Part shown: piece after piece, positions 56,096-64,000 of the stretch | Numbering within the stretch: the stretch's first letter is position 1 | Layout: each line of letters opens with the position of its first letter | Assembly: GCF_001434915.1 (NCBI RefSeq) | Contig: NZ_AZEF01000002.1 | Span: forward strand, 1 to 64,000 | Reading direction: 5' to 3' | Source: Liquorilactobacillus capillatus DSM 19910 | GTDB lineage: Bacteria > Bacillota > Bacilli > Lactobacillales > Lactobacillaceae | Length of the DNA: 64,000 nucleotides | Program-made: the position numbers and the translations under genes | Notes under the pieces: model-generated | What the model was told of the DNA's origin: nothing | The model's database searches: none | Seen by the model: the letters and a program-made list of their open reading frames with translations, nothing else

Positions 56096-57322
56096 ATGGA
56101 TCTCAAAATTGAAATAAAATCTGAAATTGGTAAATTAAAAGTAGTCTTATTGAAACAGCCAGGAAAAGAAATTGAGAATATTACACCAGTAACAATGCAT
56201 GGCTTACTTTTTGACGATATTCCATATTTGCCTGAGGCTCAAAAAGAACATGAGGAATTTGCGGCAATTTTACGCCAAAATGGAACTCATGTTTTATATT
56301 TGGATGACTTGATGACAGATATTTTAAAGAACAAAACGATAAAAAGTAATTTCTTAGAAGAGATTATTACTGCTTCAGGTTTTGCAGATAATCTAACACA
56401 TACAGCTTTAAAAACATACTTAAATAGTTTAGAGCCAAGAAAAATGATTACAGAACTCATGGCTGGGATACGGAAAGGTCTGCTTGGCGATGAATTAAGA
56501 AATCTACGGAGTTTTCCGGAAGTTGATGATAATCCGTTCATCATGGCTCCGATGCCTAACTTATATTTTACCCGTGACCTAGCAGCAATTATTGGCAAAG
56601 GAGCAAGTATTAGTAAGATGACTTTTAGGGCAAGACAACGCGAAACACTTTTTATTGAGTATATTTTAAAACAGCATCCATTTTTTGCACAGGATAAAAT
56701 TCCCTATTGGCATCAAAGAAATAGTCAGACGCGGATTGAAGGTGGGGATGTGCTGGTGCTTAACGAACACGTGGTGGCAGTTGGCATTTCCCAAAGAACT
56801 TCTGCGGAAGCAATCGAAGCACTGGCAGATAAATTGTTTAAAAACAATTCAGGCTATGATACTGTCATTGCGCTTAAGATTCCGTGCAACCACGCGATGA
56901 TGCATTTGGATACTGTATTTACAATGGTAAATTATGATCAATTTACGGTATATCCTGATATTATGCAAAAAAATCAGGAGATGGATATTTGGGTCTTACA
57001 TCCAGCTGATGCTGGGATTGAATATCTGAAATATTCTAGTCTTGAACGTGTTTTAAAAGATACTTTACAATTAGATGAGCTTGACCTGATATATACAGGT
57101 GCTGGAGATGAGATAGCTGCTCCACGTGAGCAATGGAATGACGGGAGCAATACATTAACGATTGCGCCAGGTGAGGTTGTTACGTATAATCGAAACTATA
57201 TCTCGAACGATCTTCTGCGTAAACATGGGATAAAGGTTCATGAGATCTCGTCCAGTGAGTTATCTCGTGGTCGTGGTGGCCCACGTTGCATGTCGTTGCC
57301 ACTCTTACGTGAGAAAATATAA
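56096..57322 (+). CDS. arcA: Arginine deiminase
   Basis: A 408-residue enzyme converting arginine to citrulline and ammonia. All catalytic elements are present: Asp in FTRDLAA, Glu in IEGGDVLVL, His and Asp in MHLDTVFTM, and nucleophile C398 in RGGPRCMSLPL. GGAAGGAAG lies upstream of ATG. Only 31 bases separate it from msmK, so the two are probably co-transcribed. No arcB, arcC or arcD is in the window, so the rest of the pathway must be elsewhere or absent. Confidence 0.95.
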   Translation: MDLKIEIKSEIGKLKVVLLKQPGKEIENITPVTMHGLLFDDIPYLPEAQKEHEEFAAILRQNGTHVLYLDDLMTDILKNKTIKSNFLEEIITASGFADNLTHTALKTYLNSLEPRKMITELMAGIRKGLLGDELRNLRSFPEVDDNPFIMAPMPNLYFTRDLAAIIGKGASISKMTFRARQRETLFIEYILKQHPFFAQDKIPYWHQRNSQTRIEGGDVLVLNEHVVAVGISQRTSAEAIEALADKLFKNNSGYDTVIALKIPCNHAMMHLDTVFTMVNYDQFTVYPDIMQKNQEMDIWVLHPADAGIEYLKYSSLERVLKDTLQLDELDLIYTGAGDEIAAPREQWNDGSNTLTIAPGEVVTYNRNYISNDLLRKHGIKVHEISSSELSRGRGGPRCMSLPLLREKI

Positions 57323-57415
57323 GAGCTAAGCTGCGTAGTATCGTCAAATAGATGTGAGTATCTAACAAACGCTTTCTTCAACTAGGTTAGCACAAACTTC
57401 TATAGTATAAAAATG

Positions 57416-57444
57416 TTGACTTTTTAATTTTATTATCATATGAT
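57416..57444 (+). promoter_or_regulatory. Promoter of the Met T-box transcript
   Basis: TTGACT (57416-57421), a 17-base spacer and TATGAT (57439-57444). Confidence 0.8.
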
Positions 57445-57464
57445 TTTAATCAAGATAATTTTTG

Positions 57465-57739
57465 CGTTGAAGAGAAGAGTAAACCGGTTAGTAGGATAGA
57501 AGCGACTGCTGATAGTGTGAGGGCAGATCATGAAGAGCGGTTAAAGATGGTCTCTGAGCTGTTGGTGGGTGCATGCGTGCTCAATGACCGGGTTGCAACC
57601 GATAGAGTGCTAAGTATGTCTCATTGATAGATGTGAGTACTGAGGAAGTTATTGCTTGTTTGAAGCAATTTAAATTTGGGGTGGTAACGCGAATTCCATT
57701 CGTCCCTTCTGTGTCCATTGGCACAGAAGGGACTTTTTT
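57465..57739 (+). promoter_or_regulatory. T-box leader, tRNA-Met responsive
   Basis: Stem I begins with GAAGAGAAGAGTAAACCG, including the AGTA of the specifier loop. The 3' side reads CGGTTAAAG-ATG-GTCTCT, placing ATG (Met) in the specifier position between the AACCG/CGGTT stem and the basal stem. The T-box element is TGGTAACGCG near 57682-57691. The terminator GTCCCTTCTGTG with CACAGAAGGGAC and six T is at 57702-57739. It controls the MetA-like gene. Confidence 0.88.
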
Positions 57740-57775
57740 AGTATAAAATCTATTTTTGTTAAGGGGGATTTAAGA

Positions 57776-58546
57776 ATGAAACAGAAATTACTGATTTTAA
57801 ATTTAATGCCAAATAAATTAGAGACAGAGAAACAATTGAACTATGTTTTCAAAAATAATAATGAAAACCTTGAAAAAACATATATCTATCTCGGAACACA
57901 TCATTTTAAATCAATACAGCCTCAAAGTGTTAAAGAACGTTATCGTAGTTTCAAAGAAATTAAGTTTGATTATTATGATGGCCTAATTGTTACAGGTGCA
58001 CCGATTGAACATATTCCTTTTACAGAGGTTGATTATTGGGTGGAGTTTAAGCAGTTAATTGAGTGGACTAAGAAACATTGTAAAAAGGCATTATTACTTT
58101 GTTGGGCGGCACAGGCAGGTATGTATTGTATCGCTAAAGTTCCTAAGAGAGTTTGTAAGGAGAAGCTATTTGGCATCTATGAATTAACAACGTATACTAC
58201 GCAACATGTCTTATTGCAAGGAATGGATGATAATATCTGCATGCCCTTTTCAAGATACTCGACAAATGAAGCTAAAGACCTAAAACCTGAAAAGTTTAAT
58301 ATAATTGCTAATTCATCCATTGCGGGTCCAACTATTATTGAAACGAAAGACCGACAATTCACTTTTATAACTGGTCATCCAGAATATGAAACGCAAACCT
58401 TGGATCAAGAGTACCAACGCGATCTTAGTAAGAAGCGAAAAATAAAACAACCAGTAAATTATTATACTGGTTGCGGTAATAAGGTAATAAATACATGGTC
58501 TGGTTATAGTCAGCAGCTTTTTCAAAACTGGCTGGGGACATTATGA
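57776..58546 (+). CDS. metA: MetA-type homoserine O-acyltransferase (probably acetyl-CoA specific)
   Basis: A 256-residue glutamine-amidotransferase-fold acyltransferase for methionine synthesis. The catalytic triad is complete: C109 in LLLCWAAQAG, H201 and E203 in ITGHPEYE. It starts at LLILNLMPNKLETE, so it lacks roughly 35-40 N-terminal residues of typical MetA proteins. The residue aligning with the acyl-CoA selector is Glu (E78 in GAPIEH), which in Bacillus MetA goes with acetyl-CoA rather than succinyl-CoA. AGGGGGA precedes ATG. The Met T-box upstream supports the role. Confidence 0.85.
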   Translation: MKQKLLILNLMPNKLETEKQLNYVFKNNNENLEKTYIYLGTHHFKSIQPQSVKERYRSFKEIKFDYYDGLIVTGAPIEHIPFTEVDYWVEFKQLIEWTKKHCKKALLLCWAAQAGMYCIAKVPKRVCKEKLFGIYELTTYTTQHVLLQGMDDNICMPFSRYSTNEAKDLKPEKFNIIANSSIAGPTIIETKDRQFTFITGHPEYETQTLDQEYQRDLSKKRKIKQPVNYYTGCGNKVINTWSGYSQQLFQNWLGTL

Positions 58547-58559
58547 TAAAGTAGAAAAA

Positions 58560-59198
58560 CTAATTTTTTTTATATGGTGTCAGGTGTAAGCGGCTGGCAA
58601 GATATTCTCCTAAGTAAATGTCATTAATGTCTTTAAAGCCTTTTTTCTGTATTTCTGCGCGTAACCAGTCGACATTTTTATCAATTAACTCAAGTACATC
58701 AATATTGGGTTGACCATCCACGATAATCGGATAACGGATATTCTCATCGCCATACTCAATTACAACAAGCTGGCCGTTTTGTTCAAGCAAGCCGCTCTTG
58801 ACTTTACTTACTTCATAAATACCGTGTGCTCTTAAGCGAAACATTAATTCACTGGCGGAGACACCGCAACGTAAGCACTGATTAACATCAACTTGACCAT
58901 TTTTGATGAGAACTTTAGGCCGACCGTCAATAATATTTTTGATATAACGGTTGTGTTCTTTAAGAAATTTCAAACTTAAGACAAGTAGTGTCCAGATTAG
59001 AAGAACCATGATGAATTGTAAAATAGTAATATCATTATTATAGATAACACCACCGATGATCCCACCAAGAACATAATTTTGGACTTGATCCATCGCAGTA
59101 ATTGGTGCAAGGTTTCCTTTCCCAAGTAGATTAATCTGTAAAATCAAGCATAAGATACCCAAGGTGAATTTAATGATGATTGGACTGTATAATTCCAT
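58560..59198 (-). CDS. DUF421 (YetF-like) membrane protein
   Basis: A 212-residue protein with three N-terminal membrane segments (about 5-85) and a cytoplasmic alpha/beta domain with two YetF folds (PKVLIKNGQVDVNQCLRCGVSASELMFRLRAHGI). It forms an operon with the DUF3290 gene 8 bases upstream, a common pair in lactic acid bacteria. The function is unknown. Confidence 0.88.
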   Translation of the reverse strand: MELYSPIIIKFTLGILCLILQINLLGKGNLAPITAMDQVQNYVLGGIIGGVIYNNDITILQFIMVLLIWTLLVLSLKFLKEHNRYIKNIIDGRPKVLIKNGQVDVNQCLRCGVSASELMFRLRAHGIYEVSKVKSGLLEQNGQLVVIEYGDENIRYPIIVDGQPNIDVLELIDKNVDWLRAEIQKKGFKDINDIYLGEYLASRLHLTPYKKN

Positions 59199-59206
59199 TA
59201 CTCCTC

Positions 59207-59653
59207 CTAATTATGTTGTATTGATATTTTTTCATCTAACAGATGTGTTTTAGTCAATGTGTAATTTGATTGGTCAAGGCTAAGATTAACCCGGTAGTAC
59301 GAATGTTTGATTCTTACAATAACGCCATCGGTTAATTGAGTTGAATTTACTGAGATAGCTGAAGGCGCTAGCTGTTTATCTGCCGCAAGATTCTCAATGA
59401 AAGTAATCATCTGGGAAGACTGAGAGTGGCGGCTTTCACTCTGGACATAATCTGAGTACTGTAATCCCAACATGAATAATAGAAGTAGTAAAATAATGAT
59501 ACTCAGATCTCGATACTTAGTTTGAATACGGTGTCGCCAATACAAAACACTGACAATCAGTAGCGTAAGAAGTAAGCCGAAAGTTATACCATATTTGATA
59601 AAATCATTTAGTTGAAGCTGTTTTTCAATATAGGTTATGCCAAAAAAAGTCAT
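59207..59653 (-). CDS. DUF3290 membrane protein
   Basis: A 148-residue protein with two membrane segments (about 18-40 and 48-66) and an extracytoplasmic domain. The DUF3290 features GITYIEKQLQLNDFIKYG and DGVIVRIKHSYYRVNL are recognisable. It is the first gene of a two-gene operon with DUF421. The function is unknown. Confidence 0.85.
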   Translation of the reverse strand: MTFFGITYIEKQLQLNDFIKYGITFGLLLTLLIVSVLYWRHRIQTKYRDLSIIILLLLLFMLGLQYSDYVQSESRHSQSSQMITFIENLAADKQLAPSAISVNSTQLTDGVIVRIKHSYYRVNLSLDQSNYTLTKTHLLDEKISIQHN

Positions 59654-59769
59654 AGATCCTCCAATATTAAGATAGTTACACTAACCATTTTCATTATAGT
59701 ACATTTTTTTATTCATGAAAAAGGTTGAAAATAAAAGTAGTTCTGAATAAGTTATATCTAAAAAATGTT

Positions 59770-59797
59770 TGATAGCTTCCAGAGATATGTTAGAATA
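59770..59797 (+). promoter_or_regulatory. Likely glucansucrase promoter
   Basis: TTGATA (59770-59775), a 16-base spacer and TAGAAT (59792-59797), about 110 bases upstream of the start codon. Confidence 0.6.
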
Positions 59798-59906
59798 TGA
59801 ACGATGTAAGTAGTGAAAAATATATTATTTTTTTGAAAAATGAAAAGTCAAAGTTAAGTGGATGTTGTTTTGAAAAGAATATTGAGAATTAAAGGAGTGT
59901 TTTGTG

Positions 59907-62900
59907 GTGAGTGACAGAAAAATACATTATAAAATGTATAAAAAAGGGAAAAATTGGGTCTTCGCGACGCTGGCAGTAACTTCGATCAGCTTAGGGATCG
60001 CAGGAACAATTGATCATGTTGAAGCAGCAAGTCCTACCGTAACTGATGCAACAACAGCAAATCAGAAAAGTAGTGAAACTAGTAAAGATGATCAAAGTAC
60101 CGCGGCACGGCAAACGGTAACAGCAGACAAAACAGCAGACAAAACAGCAGACAAAACAGCAGACAAAACAGCTGTGACTAACAACACAGTGACAGATACT
60201 ACTGGACAAAACAATACTCAACAGACTAAGTCTGAAACGAAACAATCATCTAGCTCACAAGTTGCAAAGAATAATACATACACTGTCCCTACCAAGAACA
60301 ACAGCTCAAGTTCATCAAGTAGTTCATCAAGTAGTTCATCAAGTGTGAAGAATACTTCTAACAGTAGCTCGGTAGAAACTGCAAGAGATCAAAGTGATAG
60401 TTCGAGTGCGGCTCAATCTGTTACCTCAGCAAAGCAGGAACAGCCAGTAGATATTGATGATACCTCTATAAACAACCAAGGTGGACATTACACGAATAAT
60501 AGTGACACTTGGACATATCGGGATCAACAGGGGAATCTACTTAAAGGATTGAAAAAAGTTGATGGCAATATCCAGTACTTTAATCCAACAACTGGTGCGC
60601 AAATCAAAGGTGAATATGTTTCGGTCAAAGGTAAAACATATTATTTCGCTAAAGACAGTGGTAATGCGACCGCGTACACTATTGATAATAATGGAACAGT
60701 AAAAGCATATACTGCTGATGGAACAGAGGTTATGACTGGTTTCTTTACGAATCAAGCTGGTGAAAAGTATTATCTTACTGGGTCTGGTCAACATGCTGTT
60801 GGTGTTAAACAAATCAATGGAACTATTTATAATTTTGCACAAGATGGACATCTGTTAAAAGACGTAACAGAAACGATCAATGGTAAACTGTATTATTTTG
60901 ATTCTCAAAGTGGTATAGGTAAGGAGCTGCCTAAAAAGGAAATGCAAGCACCGGCCTCTGTTAAAGCAGTGGGTGAGTATGCTGCGCATAATATAGCAGC
61001 TTCATATGATAAAAATAGTTTTGAAAATGTAAATGGATACCTTAATGCTGATTCGTGGTATCGACCTAAATATATTTTGCAAAATGGTCAAAGTTGGGTA
61101 ACAACAAAGCCCAGTGATTTTCGTCCACTTTTGATGGCATGGTGGCCTAGCAAGAGTTTTCAAGCTAATTACTTAAATTATATGAAAACAAAGGGCCTGA
61201 TCAAAACAGACCATCAGTTCACAGAAAAAGATAGTTCATTGATGCTAAATGATGCGGTCGAGCAGGCACAAACAGCAATGGAACATGCAATCACGGTTGC
61301 AGGGAACACCAATTGGCTGCGAAACATAATGTCAAATTTTGTTAAAGAAGAAGCAGTTTGGAATAAGTCTTCAGAGTATGTTAAGTATAATGGGCTTCAA
61401 TTACAAGGAGGTTTTTTAGCTTACCAGAATAGCAAATTAACGCCTTGGGCTAACTCTGATTACCGCCAGCTAGGTGTTACCCCTGGTTTTCTATTAGGGA
61501 AGAGCGGTAAAGATGCTGAGTTCCTATTGGCTAATGATATTGATAATTCAAATCCTGTTGTTCAAGCGGAACAGTTGAACTGGTTATACTATTTAACCAA
61601 CTTTGGGTCAATTACCGCTAATGATGACCAAGCAAACTTTGACGGTATCCGTGTTGACGCGGTAGATAACGTTGATGCAGATCTTTTGAAGATAGCAGCA
61701 GATTATTTCAATGCAGCCTATGGAGTTAATAAGAATGATGCCACAGCTAACAAGCATCTTTCTATTTTGGAAGATTGGGGACTTAACGATCCTTGGTATG
61801 TTAGTCAAAAGGGTGCATCACAATTAACGATGGATGAATATATAGCTGCACAGCTCAATTATTCGTTGACTAATACTCCTGGGAAAAATGATAAGATGGC
61901 ACGCTTTATTCAGTGGTGCTTAGTTAACCGGAGTACTGATGATACCGAAAACACAGCCATTCCTAATTATAGTTTTGTTCGAGCACATGATTCTAATTCA
62001 CAAGATCAGATAAGACAAGCGATTAAAGATGCTACTGGCGGTGAATATGGGAAATTTACTTGGGCGGATCTAGAAGCAGGCTTACAAAAATTTTATGCAG
62101 ATCAGAATTCAACGGTTAAGACTTATAATAAATACAATATCCCAAGTGCCTATGCAATGTTACTGACAAACAAAGATACAGTGCCACGAATTTATTATGG
62201 CGATATGTACCATGAAGGTGGTCAGTATTTATCACAAAAAACAATTTATTATAATACCATAGCCAACTTATTAAAGACACGTATTAAGTATGTTGCGGGT
62301 GGTCAGACAATGGCGGTCGATCAACATGATATTTTGACAAGTGTCCGCTTTGGAAAGGGAGCATTAAATGCTTCTGCCCAAGGAAATGCAGAAACAAGAA
62401 CACAAGGAATTGGGGTTATTGTTGCAAATAATCCAACTCTTAAACTGGGCGATGGTGAAAAAGTAATTCTTCATATGGGTGCAGCGCATAAAAATCAAGA
62501 ATATCGAGCTGTTGCATTAACGGGAAGTACTGGAATTGAAAACTATACAAATGATGATGCACCAATTGCGTTTACTGATAATAATGGAGATTTGATTTTC
62601 ACAAATCAAAACTTATTTATCAATGGTAAAACCGAGCTTAACACAAGTATTCAGGGTGTTGCTAATCCAGAAGTTTCAGGTTATTTAGCTATCTGGGTCC
62701 CAGTAGGTGCAGCTGAAAATCAGGATGCAAGAAGTGAAGCCAGTACAACATCATCTACAGATGGTAAAGTCTTTCATTCAAATGCAGCTTTGGACTCTAA
62801 TGTTGTTTTTGAAGGATTTTCAAACTTTGTTGCTTATCCACAAGTACGTACTGATAATGCAAATGTTGTAATTGCTAAAAATGCAGATCTTTTTAAGAGT

Positions 62901-64000
62901 TTAGGGATAACTAGCTTTGAGTTAGCTCCGCAATACCGTTCGAGCGGTGATGGAACATTTTTAGATTCGACTATTGATAATGGTTATGCTTTTACAGACC
63001 GTTATGACCTTGGTTTTAATACACCAACAAAATATGGGACAGTCGATGATTTGAGATCGGCAATCAAAGCTTTGCATCAAGCCGGAATTCAAGCCATCGC
63101 GGATTGGGTGCCTGACCAATTATATTCATTGTCAGGTCAAGAAACAGTAACTGTGACACGAACTGACGATCATGGCAATCCCTATAATGATTCGGGGATC
63201 AAAGATATTTTATATGTTGCAAACACGATTGGTGGGGGCGACTACCAGAAGAAGTATGGTGGTGAATTCTTAGCGTTAATGCAGCAGAAATATCCTGAAT
63301 TATTTACTGAAATCCAGGCTTCAACAGGAAAAACAATTGATGCTAAGACTAAACTAAAAAGCTGGTCGGCTAAGTACCTAAATGGAACCAACATTCTTGG
63401 ACGCGGTACCGGCTATGTTTTGAAGAGTAACGATAACAACCAGTACTTCTTTGTTGGGAGCAAAGGTGAAACATTCTTACCGCAAGTTTTAGTTGCAGAA
63501 AAAGATCAGCAGCAGTATGCGGCTGGAGATAAATCGCAAAGTCGTTTCTTTATTGAAAAACATGACCATAACAAATGGTATCTGCTAGACTCTATAACTG
63601 GTAAAAAACAAACTGGTTTTCAATATTTAGTTGATCAGGGTAAAACAGCTTATTACAATAATGCTGGTCAAATGCAGTACGGGCAACAAAGAATAGCTGA
63701 TTCGTGGTATTTGTTTGATAAAAATACTGGTGCAATGCAGACTGGCTTCCAATACATTAAAGATCAGCACAAAACGGTTTACTATAATAATGCTGGTCAA
63801 ATGCAATATAATCAGCAACAAGTAAATGGTTCATGGTATTTGTTTGATAAAAATACTGGTGCAATGCAGACTGGTTTCCAACGTATTAAAGACCAAAACA
63901 AGACAGTCTATTATAATAATGCTGGTCAAATGCAGTATGGGCAACAAAGACTTAATGGGCATTGGTACTTATTTGATAGTGCAACTGGGGCACAGAAAAC
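59907..64000 (+). CDS. GH70 glucansucrase (dextransucrase-like), 3' end beyond the window
   Basis: At least 1364 residues; no stop is reached. Start GTG 59907, 9 bases after AAAGGAG (a GTG at 59904 is also possible). Order: KxYKxGKxW signal peptide, variable region with TADK repeats and a Ser run, N-terminal glucan-binding repeats (about 195-350), then the circularly permuted GH70 core: nucleophile D584 in [13 protein letters not shown], acid/base E622 in [12 protein letters not shown], transition-state D695 in [11 protein letters not shown], then motif I ADWVPDQ (D1066), then 43-residue glucan-binding repeats. It makes alpha-glucan from sucrose outside the cell. VDAVDNVD and the HDSNS motif suggest mainly alpha-1,6 linkages, possibly with alpha-1,3. 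Confidence 0.95.
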   Translation, partial: MSDRKIHYKMYKKGKNWVFATLAVTSISLGIAGTIDHVEAASPTVTDATTANQKSSETSKDDQSTAARQTVTADKTADKTADKTADKTAVTNNTVTDTTGQNNTQQTKSETKQSSSSQVAKNNTYTVPTKNNSSSSSSSSSSSSSSVKNTSNSSSVETARDQSDSSSAAQSVTSAKQEQPVDIDDTSINNQGGHYTNNSDTWTYRDQQGNLLKGLKKVDGNIQYFNPTTGAQIKGEYVSVKGKTYYFAKDSGNATAYTIDNNGTVKAYTADGTEVMTGFFTNQAGEKYYLTGSGQHAVGVKQINGTIYNFAQDGHLLKDVTETINGKLYYFDSQSGIGKELPKKEMQAPASVKAVGEYAAHNIAASYDKNSFENVNGYLNADSWYRPKYILQNGQSWVTTKPSDFRPLLMAWWPSKSFQANYLNYMKTKGLIKTDHQFTEKDSSLMLNDAVEQAQTAMEHAITVAGNTNWLRNIMSNFVKEEAVWNKSSEYVKYNGLQLQGGFLAYQNSKLTPWANSDYRQLGVTPGFLLGKSGKDAEFLLANDIDNSNPVVQAEQLNWLYYLTNFGSITANDDQANFDGIRVDAVDNVDADLLKIAADYFNAAYGVNKNDATANKHLSILEDWGLNDPWYVSQKGASQLTMDEYIAAQLNYSLTNTPGKNDKMARFIQWCLVNRSTDDTENTAIPNYSFVRAHDSNSQDQIRQAIKDATGGEYGKFTWADLEAGLQKFYADQNSTVKTYNKYNIPSAYAMLLTNKDTVPRIYYGDMYHEGGQYLSQKTIYYNTIANLLKTRIKYVAGGQTMAVDQHDILTSVRFGKGALNASAQGNAETRTQGIGVIVANNPTLKLGDGEKVILHMGAAHKNQEYRAVALTGSTGIENYTNDDAPIAFTDNNGDLIFTNQNLFINGKTELNTSIQGVANPEVSGYLAIWVPVGAAENQDARSEASTTSSTDGKVFHSNAALDSNVVFEGFSNFVAYPQVRTDNANVVIAKNADLFKSLGITSFELAPQYRSSGDGTFLDSTIDNGYAFTDRYDLGFNTPTKYGTVDDLRSAIKALHQAGIQAIADWVPDQLYSLSGQETVTVTRTDDHGNPYNDSGIKDILYVANTIGGGDYQKKYGGEFLALMQQKYPELFTEIQASTGKTIDAKTKLKSWSAKYLNGTNILGRGTGYVLKSNDNNQYFFVGSKGETFLPQVLVAEKDQQQYAAGDKSQSRFFIEKHDHNKWYLLDSITGKKQTGFQYLVDQGKTAYYNNAGQMQYGQQRIADSWYLFDKNTGAMQTGFQYIKDQHKTVYYNNAGQMQYNQQQVNGSWYLFDKNTGAMQTGFQRIKDQNKTVYYNNAGQMQYGQQRLNGHWYLFDSATGAQK
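60118..60168 (+). repeat. 12-bp tandem repeats encoding TADK
   Basis: ACAGCAGACAAA is repeated four times and then degenerates, in the variable N-terminal region of the glucansucrase. Confidence 0.9.
63550..64000 (+). repeat. C-terminal 129-bp glucan-binding repeats of the glucansucrase
   Basis: Three units and the start of a fourth are visible ([16 protein letters not shown]...[13 protein letters not shown]). Their period and sequence are nearly those of the CotH protein repeats at 34177-35445. The array continues past the window edge. Confidence 0.9.

Noticed and set aside
57348-57639. ATAGATGTGAGTA occurs twice (57348 and 57627)
   Set aside because: The second copy lies inside the T-box and the first is upstream of its promoter; a chance repeat is more likely than a functional element.

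Overview
The window looks like chromosomal DNA of a low-GC Gram-positive lactic acid bacterium of the family Lactobacillaceae. Evidence: AT-rich sequence with strong AAAGGAGG-type ribosome binding sites, cre-like boxes, T-box leaders, a bifunctional adhE, many PTS genes, KxYKxGKxW-type secretion signals and a large GH70 glucansucrase. A dextran-forming Liquorilactobacillus-like species would fit, but that is inference. I see no tRNA, rRNA, CRISPR array, IS element or prophage gene.

Layout. 1-10 kb: asparaginase, a PRD-type activator with a cellobiose PTS and GH1 phospho-beta-glucosidase operon, then an MFS transporter with a GH31 glycosidase. 10-17.5 kb: a YitT protein that appears to lack an AUG start, a four-gene beta-glucan-type exopolysaccharide locus (degenerate GGDEF protein, tiny membrane protein, processive GT2, GH8), a CHAD protein and a GT-C-like membrane enzyme. 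17.6-22.3 kb: trehalose system (treA, treR, PTS EIIABC) with recognisable operators. 22.3-31.9 kb: small membrane proteins, a DUF1003 protein behind a leader peptide, DUF72, Rex-controlled adhE, oppA behind an isoleucine-rich leader peptide and terminator, and a T-box-controlled BCAA carrier. 32-38.7 kb: LytTR/LiaF-like pair, a large secreted glucan-binding CotH-kinase-like protein, and a DUF2207 membrane protein. 38.9-46.3 kb: OpuC-type osmoprotectant ABC transporter, ferritin, OsmC/Ohr, and a PadR-DUF1700-DUF4097-PspC envelope operon. 46.4-57.3 kb: TetR-controlled ABC exporter, DUF1801, a MATE exporter that seems to start at AUU, a CUT1 sugar ABC transporter, and a solitary arcA. 57.4-64 kb: Met T-box and a MetA-type acyltransferase, DUF421/DUF3290 pair, and a glucansucrase cut by the right edge.

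Themes. Much of the window concerns extracellular or imported glucans and glucosides: cellobiose, trehalose, alpha-glycosides, a membrane-synthesised beta-glycan and an extracellular alpha-glucan. The CotH protein carries the same 43-residue glucan-binding repeats and the same signal-peptide type as the glucansucrase and may act on or within that glucan matrix.

The most noteworthy observations are (1) the CotH-plus-glucan-binding-repeat protein, (2) the Ile-rich leader peptide and attenuator before oppA, (3) a second leader peptide with competing hairpins before DUF1003, (4) two membrane-protein genes whose only well-placed start codons are AUA and AUU, and (5) the compact exopolysaccharide locus whose GGDEF domain is inactive but keeps an I-site. 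All functional assignments rest on reading motifs by eye; no database search was run.
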